6,008 bases of DNA, from contig DKQD01000013.1 in assembly GCA_002474345.1 (NCBI GenBank), forward strand, positions 1-6,008. Direction: 5' to 3'. The notes under the pieces are model-generated. The model searched no databases, had not been told where the DNA came from, and worked only from the letters and a program-made list of their open reading frames with translations. Within the stretch, counting starts at the first letter, position 1. Every line of letters begins with the position of its first letter. The translations under genes were made by a program, and so were the position numbers. Origin of the DNA: Bacteriovoracaceae bacterium UBA7317. GTDB lineage: Bacteria; Bdellovibrionota; Bacteriovoracia; Bacteriovoracales; Bacteriovoracaceae. This document shows positions 5,480-6,008 of the stretch, in pieces.

Positions 5480-6008
5480 CTATAATTCTTCTTTATTTTT
5501 AATAAATTTTTTGGCCATGCCCTCTTTAGTAATCTGTCTGGAGCGTGCAATCGCAAAAGAACCGCTTGGCATGGATTGACCAATAGTAGACCCGCTCGCA
5601 ACAAAGCACCGATCACCAATTTCAACAGGAGCAATCATCTGAGTATCTGAGCCCACAAAAGAGTCTTTTCCTATCTTGGTAAAATGTTTTTGTGCGCCAT
5701 CATAATTGCACGTTATAAAACCACAGCCAATATTTGTCCTCTCACCAACCTCAGCATCTCCCACATAACTCAAATGAGAAACTTTAGACCCTTCACATAA
5801 AGTCGCCTTTTTAATTTCTACAAAGTTACCTATCTTCACAAAATTTTCAGCAATAGTTTTAGGTCTAAGATGAGCAAAAGGTCCTATTTTTACATCTTGA
5901 AAAACCGTTGCTTCATCCAAATAGGAATAGGATTTAACAACAGTACCGTCCCCCACTAAAGAGTTTCTTACGACTGCTCCCGCCTCAATAATACAACCTT
6001 TACCAATA
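5480..6008 (-). CDS. glmU: Bifunctional GlcNAc-1-P uridyltransferase / GlcN-1-P acetyltransferase GlmU, C-terminal part (5' end outside window)
   Basis: The frame is open to the window edge, so the true start and the N-terminal pyrophosphorylase domain are outside; 175 residues are visible, beginning IGKGCIIEAGAVV. They form the acetyltransferase domain, which moves acetyl from acetyl-CoA to glucosamine-1-phosphate before uridylylation to UDP-GlcNAc. Repeating hexapeptides (IGKGC, VGDGT, VKIGPF, VGDAEVG, IGKDS, VEIGD) indicate a left-handed beta-helix. Against E. coli GlmU, the active-site residues Arg333, Lys351, His363, Tyr366, Asn377, Asn386, Tyr387, Lys392, Ser405 and Arg440 all have counterparts (visible residues Arg48, Lys66, His78, Tyr81, Asn92, Asn101, Tyr102, Lys107, Ser120, Arg155), in the blocks IGPFAHLRP, NFVEIKKA, SHLSYVGDAEVG and ITCNYDGA. 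The tail is short and basic, ending KNKEEL with TAG at 5482-5480. A GTG at 5956 is internal, not the start, because GlmU homology continues upstream of it. Downstream glmS in the same pathway supports the call. Confidence 0.95.
   Translation of the reverse strand, partial: IGKGCIIEAGAVVRNSLVGDGTVVKSYSYLDEATVFQDVKIGPFAHLRPKTIAENFVKIGNFVEIKKATLCEGSKVSHLSYVGDAEVGERTNIGCGFITCNYDGAQKHFTKIGKDSFVGSDTQMIAPVEIGDRCFVASGSTIGQSMPSGSFAIARSRQITKEGMAKKFIKNKEEL

Noticed and set aside
5416..5634. 72-codon open frame on the minus strand
   Set aside because: It overlaps the C-terminal end of glmU and the start of glmS in another frame; both of those are certain.
5480..5956. GTG at 5956 as the start of a separate 158-residue acetyltransferase
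   Set aside because: The GlmU hexapeptide pattern continues upstream in the same frame to the window edge (IGKGCIIEAGAVV and on), so the GTG codes for an internal valine of GlmU.

Overview
The window is a low-GC stretch of a bacterial chromosome. Every gene I can firmly call is on the minus strand, so transcription runs from right to left. The hydrophobic-anchored AsmA-like fragment at the left end suggests a Gram-negative, double-membraned bacterium. A linked glmU-glmS pair and strongly AT-biased codons would suit a low-GC proteobacterium or a Bacteriovorax-type Bdellovibrionota. That placement is an inference from style and composition; no marker in the window fixes it.

Region by region, in the direction of transcription: (1) 6008-5480, the C-terminal part of GlmU, whose 5' end lies outside the window; (2) 5447-3636, a complete glmS, 32 bp after glmU and almost certainly co-transcribed with it; (3) 3635-3262, a 374-bp gap holding a plus-strand open stretch that looks like an unrecognised short gene or a decayed one, plus several inverted repeats and a weak promoter candidate; (4) 3261-2923, a small NTF2/SnoaL-like protein with a GTG start and a very good Shine-Dalgarno; (5) 2922-2762, a 161-bp gap with a perfect 8-bp GC-containing hairpin; (6) 2758-494, a complete UvrD/PcrA-type superfamily 1 helicase; (7) 427-1, the N-terminus of an AsmA-family-like membrane-anchored protein, cut by the window edge.

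The glm genes make the amino-sugar precursor of peptidoglycan and lipopolysaccharide. GlmS forms glucosamine-6-phosphate from fructose-6-phosphate and glutamine. GlmU performs the last two steps, acetylation and uridylylation, to UDP-GlcNAc. The helicase is a DNA repair and replication housekeeping enzyme, and the AsmA-like protein probably serves the envelope. Nothing visible ties the NTF2-like protein to either group.

Most of this window is ordinary housekeeping DNA. I found no CRISPR array, tRNA, rRNA, insertion sequence or convincing new multigene system. The parts most worth a second look are the two intergenic gaps, above all the coding-like plus-strand stretch at about 3329-3591.
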